DNA from: Macquaria australasica
Lineage: Eukaryota; Chordata; Actinopteri; Centrarchiformes; Percichthyidae
DNA: 64,000 bases
Assembly (NCBI GenBank): GCA_005408345.1
Contig: SEMN01000415.1
Span: forward strand, 400,166 to 464,165
Direction of reading: 5' to 3'
Part shown: positions 59,400 to 64,000 of the stretch, piece by piece
How the letters are laid out: each line of letters opens with the position of its first letter
How positions within the stretch are numbered: the first letter of the stretch is position 1
Made by a program: the position numbers and the translations under genes
Notes under the pieces: model-generated
Databases searched by the model: none
What the model was told of the DNA's origin: nothing
What the model saw: the letters and a program-made list of their open reading frames with translations, nothing else

Positions 59400-61271
59400 A
59401 TGGCTTCGGCGCCGAGTTGCTTCGGCGGTCCCGAGGTGCTGGAGGACGCGAATCACGCCCGGGGTTTGATGAGAGAGCTGAAGTTGCTGTACGACTGCCG
59501 GCTGCTCGGGGACGTTACCATCGGAGTCGACTGCGCGGAGGAGTCGCTGGAGCGAAGCGGCGAGACGGCCGGGGGCGACGTCGGCCAACTTTTCCTGTGC
59601 AGCCGCACCGTGCTCGCCGCCGCCAGCCCGTACTTCAAGAGCATGTTCACCGGCGGGCTGAATGAGAGCGTGCAGGAGAGAGTGGTCATCCGCGGGGTGG
59701 ACGCCGAGTCCATGTCCGTCATCATCGACTACTGCTACACGGGCAGGGCGGCCGTCACGGAGGGCAACGTGCAGAGGCTGTACGCGGCGGCCAACATGCT
59801 TCAGCTCGAGTACATCAGGAAAGCCTGCTCCAGCTTCATGACCAGGAGGCTGGACCTCTCCAACTGCGTGGGGATACTGAAATTTGCAGACACCTACGAC
59901 AATCCCGAGTTGAAGGAGAATGCGCAAGCTTTCATAGCCAGGAACTTCGGCCAGGTGTGTAATGGAGGGGAGCTTTGTGAGCTGGATTTGATGCAGTTAA
60001 AGGAGTTGCTGTCTTTGAACACTTTGGACGTGGACTGTGAAAGGAAGGTGTGCTCGGCTGCCTTGCAGTGGATAGAGGCTAATGCGCCGCAGAAAAGAGA
60101 GGATGCAGTACAGGCTCTGAAGTGTGTGCGCTGGAACTTGTTTACAGAGAAGGACAAGTGTTACCTGGAGGGCCTCATGGCGAGGCCTTTAATTGAGAAA
60201 CACCTTGCATCTTTCTTTAACAGATCTGCAGAGGACAGCTGTGGAATGTCTGCGACTCTGGACGTACCAAAACACAGGATAGGTGTAAGTGCAAAAGAAA
60301 TGATTCTCTTCTTCGGCCTGCCCAACGACAACATAATGTGCTGTGACCCTTACTCAGAGCACCTGTATTTCATGGCTCCTCCTTTAGAAGACCTCAGCAG
60401 TCAGGATTACAAACGCTCCACCATGGAGTCCTTAATCGCCTGTGCCACACCTGAAAACAACTTGTACCTAGCCTCCCACCTTTCTAAACACTTCTGGCTG
60501 TACAACCCTGTGCTTAACAGCTGGCAGGAGTTGGCAGAGAGACCACTGGGGAGGATACACTCTGGGATGGGCTACCTCAACGGCCACGTGTACCTTCTGG
60601 GAGGAAGAAATCCAGTGACAGATGCCAGACTGAAGGAGGTCGAGTGTTACAGCGTCCAGAGGAACCAGTGGACGTTTGTGGCTCCTCTGCCTCATTCTTT
60701 AGGTAAAATGCAAGTGGTGGCACTAAATGACCACTTGTATGTGGTGAACAAAAGGAGAATGCTTTGCTATGATCCCAAGAGGAACCGCTGGCGCCACTGC
60801 GGGTCACTGAGAAGAGACAAGCTTCACAAGGCCTGCGTGTTTCAGGACCAGATCATCTGTGTGTGTGACATCCCTGTGGTGAAAGCCTACAGCCCGACCA
60901 GGGGGGAATGGAAGCGGTTGGGTGACATCCCCATTGACAGCCGTGCTCTAAATTACCAGGTGATCCAGCACAACAACAAGCTGCTTCTCCTCACTCAGAC
61001 GTTACTGCAGCACAACAAAAACAGGGTCCTAATCCATGAATACGATCCAGCCAGGGACACCTGGAAGAACGTCATGGCAGTGTATGTGTCCACCCTGGGG
61101 CCTGTGTGTGTTTCAACACGCGTGTACCCAGCATGCCTGGGCTCTGCTCACAGCTTCTCTACAGAGGAGGACGATGACAGTGGCTCTAGTGCCGACTGGG
61201 ACTTTGATGGGTTGACAGACCCAGACTCTGACTCTGGCAGCTCTAGCTCTTTCTCAGATGAGAACTGGTAG
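59400..61271 (+). CDS. kbtbd7: kbtbd7-like BTB-BACK-Kelch protein, single exon, 623 aa
   Basis: Substrate adaptor for CUL3 ubiquitin ligase. Mammalian KBTBD6/7 target the RAC1 activator TIAM1 with help from GABARAP. BTB domain at about 30-150 (LLGDVTIGV, FLCSRTVLAAASPYFKSMFT, VIIDYCYTGRAAVTEGNVQR), BACK domain about 155-265 (NCVGILKFADTYDNPELKEN), then diverged Kelch repeats about 300-560 (GYLNGHVYLLGGRNPVTDAR, LKEVECYSVQRNQW). The C-terminus has the family's acidic Ser-rich tail (SADWDFDGLTDPDSDSGSSS). The match to the recalled human KBTBD7 is good along the whole length, and the human gene is also intronless in its coding part. It ends at Trp, about 16 residues earlier than human. Start context GCAGCAATGG is favourable. 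Teleosts have one gene where mammals have the KBTBD6/KBTBD7 pair (inference), so kbtbd6 would be an equal name. Confidence 0.92.
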   Translation: MASAPSCFGGPEVLEDANHARGLMRELKLLYDCRLLGDVTIGVDCAEESLERSGETAGGDVGQLFLCSRTVLAAASPYFKSMFTGGLNESVQERVVIRGVDAESMSVIIDYCYTGRAAVTEGNVQRLYAAANMLQLEYIRKACSSFMTRRLDLSNCVGILKFADTYDNPELKENAQAFIARNFGQVCNGGELCELDLMQLKELLSLNTLDVDCERKVCSAALQWIEANAPQKREDAVQALKCVRWNLFTEKDKCYLEGLMARPLIEKHLASFFNRSAEDSCGMSATLDVPKHRIGVSAKEMILFFGLPNDNIMCCDPYSEHLYFMAPPLEDLSSQDYKRSTMESLIACATPENNLYLASHLSKHFWLYNPVLNSWQELAERPLGRIHSGMGYLNGHVYLLGGRNPVTDARLKEVECYSVQRNQWTFVAPLPHSLGKMQVVALNDHLYVVNKRRMLCYDPKRNRWRHCGSLRRDKLHKACVFQDQIICVCDIPVVKAYSPTRGEWKRLGDIPIDSRALNYQVIQHNNKLLLLTQTLLQHNKNRVLIHEYDPARDTWKNVMAVYVSTLGPVCVSTRVYPACLGSAHSFSTEEDDDSGSSADWDFDGLTDPDSDSGSSSSFSDENW

Positions 61272-62920
61272 TGAAATGTATTACTGTGTCAAAGAAAAGT
61301 TTAACTTACTTATAATTTAATGGATTTATGCAGGGTTCTGTCTGCCAGGAGAGGTCACAGATCCAGATTCAGTTTCAGTTTAGTATTAAAGCCATTCATT
61401 TACAGTAGAAAAACAAGTCCGTTAAAATCTTTTCTTCACGTGGACGGTTTTCTTTCATACCTCTTCACCAGTCTGGCTAATGATTATTTACAGAAGGAGA
61501 AGAAACTAAGCAGAGTTGGTTTCATTGTTTTTTACATAGTGGGAACAAATACCAAGCGACAAGGGCTTTGTTCTTCAGTTTGTATCATGTCCTGCCAGCG
61601 TGAAGGACAGTATGATGTCTGGTAGAGTCTTGTTTACACAATGGCTCAAGGCAAATGCATGATAGAAACATAACTGTTCAGCAATATGTTCCCCTACAGA
61701 GGGGAGGGTCTGCCTTCATAATTTAGCACATTAATAATGAAGGGAACTCCAGAGATGTAGTATTACACGTCCATAAAATTAAGGGAACTGGCGAGAGGCA
61801 GATTAACAAAGGATGGTCAAAAATCGAGGGCAGCAGAGGCTGATATATCCTGACTTTTCGTCTCTAAGGTCATGCTTAAAAAAACTCTAATTCCTACACT
61901 TCCCATAATGCAGTGGTTTCCAAACGGAGCCTTTGCAGGGTAGATGCACAACACGAGAGGAAACATTTGGAATTAAACTAAAGTTTAATATACCTTTTCA
62001 CAGCAGACATGTCTAACGCAAGTGTTACTAATAAGATAATTAATTGCTGGAACTGAGCCATCGTTTATGTTAATACTTCCACCTGTGCTCTTCCTGTCAT
62101 GACGAGTCAAGATGTCCACTGAAACGGGTCTGTGAATCGCAGATGAGTGCTCTGATGCTACCAAGGCTATGAAGATTCATGTAGGAAGCAACTTAACACC
62201 CACATTCTCCAAACCCAAGCTAACATACCCAGGTGATGTCACCTGAGAAATCTCTTTATACTTGACAATGCTCCTCCAGAGCTACAAAAGACATTATAGG
62301 TGAAAGTGTCCCCTTTAATACTTGATGCCTGTGTTGTGTTGTATAAAGACAAGGTTGTGACAGAACTATTTGCTAATAACATTTTATTTAGCTTGAATGA
62401 ATGAGTAATGTGTGTGAAATCATAACTGTGACTTTCGGGACATCAGGCAGCTCAAGTGCCTCATGTTTATGACTTCAAACACAACTGATCATTTACAGGG
62501 CTTTAAAATTTGCTGTCCTTTTTATGTTGTTGATGCACATTAAGACGTCACATACAGCCGGTGTTGTGAAAACTACTTTATGAAATGTAGAAGCCAATGC
62601 ACTGTACGCTCACTCAGGTTTAGGTTTCAGCAAAGCCTGTATGCCATGATTGACTTTTTTTTTTTTTGAGATGTAGTAAAATTAGGTGGTTTTGGTGACA
62701 AATTATGGAATTTATTTGAAACTATTTTATTGAGTGTATGTGTGTGTGTGTGTGTGTGTGTTTTCTTATATATTATTTTTTAAATTTTACTTAACATTTA
62801 TGTTACAATCAGGAATCATAATTCACAAAGTGTTATGATTATATTGTTTGGTCCTGATGAATTGTTTCAGTCAGAGGACATTTTGTCTGCATGTAATAAA
62901 ACTGTTGCGAGCACCCCATA
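61272..62920 (+). other. kbtbd7: kbtbd7 3' UTR (probable)
   Basis: No further gene is visible downstream. A candidate AATAAA at 62895-62900 would give a 3' UTR of about 1.6 kb, plausible for a brain-expressed BTB-Kelch gene. It contains a T-run (62656-62668) and a GT microsatellite (62739-62761). Confidence 0.45.
62739..62761. repeat. (GT)n microsatellite
   Basis: About 11 GT units in the region downstream of kbtbd7. Confidence 0.9.
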
Positions 62921-63217
62921 CACTCACTCACCAGTTTATCAGCTGCGTCGAAACACCTGGAAGTGTTTCTAATCTGTCTACCCTCATTGATATAAATGTT
63001 GCAGACGAAATATTAGAAACAACTCTCAATATATAATGCGGTACCACAAACTACAGCCTCCAAAATGACCAATCAACACCTCTGTAAACAGGTTTAAACA
63101 AACACTGGACATTATAAACTTCATGAAGGTATTATATTTAGGATTTATTAAAGAGCTGTTGTATGAGACGGCATTAGTTTCATCTAGCTGTACCTGATAA
63201 ACTGGTAAATGAGTGAA
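62921..63217. mobile_element. TIR mini-element, CAGTTTAT family, copy 2
   Basis: Ends CACTCACTCACCAGTTTATC and, at the right, the complement of a like sequence. Shares CCTCATTGATATAAATG, ACCACAAACTACAGCCTCCA and ACATTATAAACTTCATGAAG with the copy at 15884. It starts about 20 bp after the candidate kbtbd7 polyadenylation signal. Confidence 0.75.
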
Positions 63218-64000
63218 GTTCTCACTGTTGTCTCTGTATGATGGATAATTAAAGTGTTACATTATTTTTTGGCTGTGTTTATGTGTGTGTGAAGGGCTAT
63301 GGTAACACACATATGTGTCAAATACACATCTATGTCTGATGCAGAGGGGCGTGTATTTCCAAAACTTTATTCAACAAGTTACTGTACATAACACATGAAG
63401 TACACAACAAGTACACAATACAAGATTCAGAAGTGCTCATATATTTTCAACATTGTAGTATAACAATGTTTATGTTATAACAGGGTATAACAGATAAAGA
63501 TGAGAGCATCTATTGTGAGCTTAAAGAGATGTTAAACAAAATGTATTTACTGGCTTTATTTCATGATTTGCAACAAACATTGTTTTAAAGAGTTCATATT
63601 CAGATTTGATTAGAATAGAGGATGGAGTTTTAACTTAATACATATTTAACAGGTTTTCTTTGTTTTCTGAATATTTCCAAAGCATGGAATAGAAGGAGAA
63701 AAATAACTTAAGATAGATTTTAAATTTTATGTGAATTACAAACTACATACAGTATATTTGTATATTATGTTAATATTTGTATATATGGGAGGCTGTGTGC
63801 ATATATTTATTTGATTTCCATTGTTGGATATCTACTGGGTTACTATCTGTTTGGTTTGTTGTTGATTAACATATCTGAATAATCCCATTACATGTCATGT
63901 AAATGGCAAGGAAATAAATAAGAAAGAAAATAAATTTAAAATTAATTAAATACAAAAACCTTGCAAATAAGGAAAATATAAGAAGGCAATTCATTTTTTT
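63218..64000. other. right-end AT-rich region
   Basis: No coding sequence seen on either strand. A minus-strand AATAAA (complement at 63367-63372) raises the possibility that it is the 3' end of a convergent gene starting outside the window, but nothing else supports that. Confidence 0.4.

Noticed and set aside
59334..59927. A 197-codon open frame antisense to kbtbd7
   Set aside because: It lies opposite the GC-rich BTB-coding region and has no family resemblance. It is a shadow of the real gene.
1..64000. CRISPR arrays, bacterial operons, phage or viral genes
   Set aside because: None present. The window is vertebrate chromosomal DNA; tandem repeats seen are microsatellites or exon duplications.
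1..64000. tRNA, rRNA or microRNA genes
   Set aside because: No cloverleaf with A and B boxes or ribosomal sequence was noticed. Intronic snoRNA or microRNA hairpins cannot be excluded by eye.

Overview
The window is vertebrate genomic DNA, most likely from a percomorph-type teleost. The evidence is intron-rich genes whose proteins match fish and mammalian families, short introns of about 80-200 bp in many places, and many small non-autonomous DNA elements and interspersed repeats of kinds common in teleosts. There is no bacterial, organellar or viral gene content.

Layout. (1) Positions 17-29207, minus strand: the first 33 coding exons of mycbp2 (PAM/Highwire/RPM-1 family E3 ubiquitin ligase). 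The reading frame closes across every junction and gives 1,699 residues, roughly the N-terminal third of the protein. The gene runs off the left edge. Its CpG-rich promoter lies near 29.2-29.65 kb. (2) Positions 34816-43823, plus strand: complete scel (sciellin, a cornified-envelope/epidermal LIM protein), 28 coding exons and 543 residues. (3) Positions 45440-55377, plus: complete slain1 (microtubule plus-end protein), 9 exons and about 635 residues. (4) Positions 56990-58008, plus: a small three-exon gene for a 139-residue protein that is essentially one death domain and that I cannot name. (5) Positions 59400-61271, plus: single-exon kbtbd7-like BTB-Kelch CUL3 adaptor, 623 residues. The last 2.7 kb looks like 3' UTR plus intergenic DNA.

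From memory, the mycbp2-scel-slain1 order matches the human 13q22 block. In human, EDNRB follows SLAIN1. Here a death-domain gene and kbtbd7 follow (KBTBD6/7 is at 13q14 in human). The neighbours are not an operon and share no obvious pathway; two of the five (mycbp2, kbtbd7) are ubiquitin-ligase components.

Most noteworthy: a recent tandem duplication of a four-exon block inside scel, with introns still alike; a run of phase-matched scel exons that makes such duplications harmless to the frame; the unnamed death-domain gene; a kbtbd7 protein that stops exactly at the Trp of the mammalian C-terminal GABARAP-binding motif; a stop-free intron of length divisible by 3 in slain1; a GC-AG intron in mycbp2; and several families of terminal-inverted-repeat mini-elements, including a 430-bp near-palindrome. 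I did not find a clearly new multi-gene system. All gene names rest on recalled family sequence, not on a database search.
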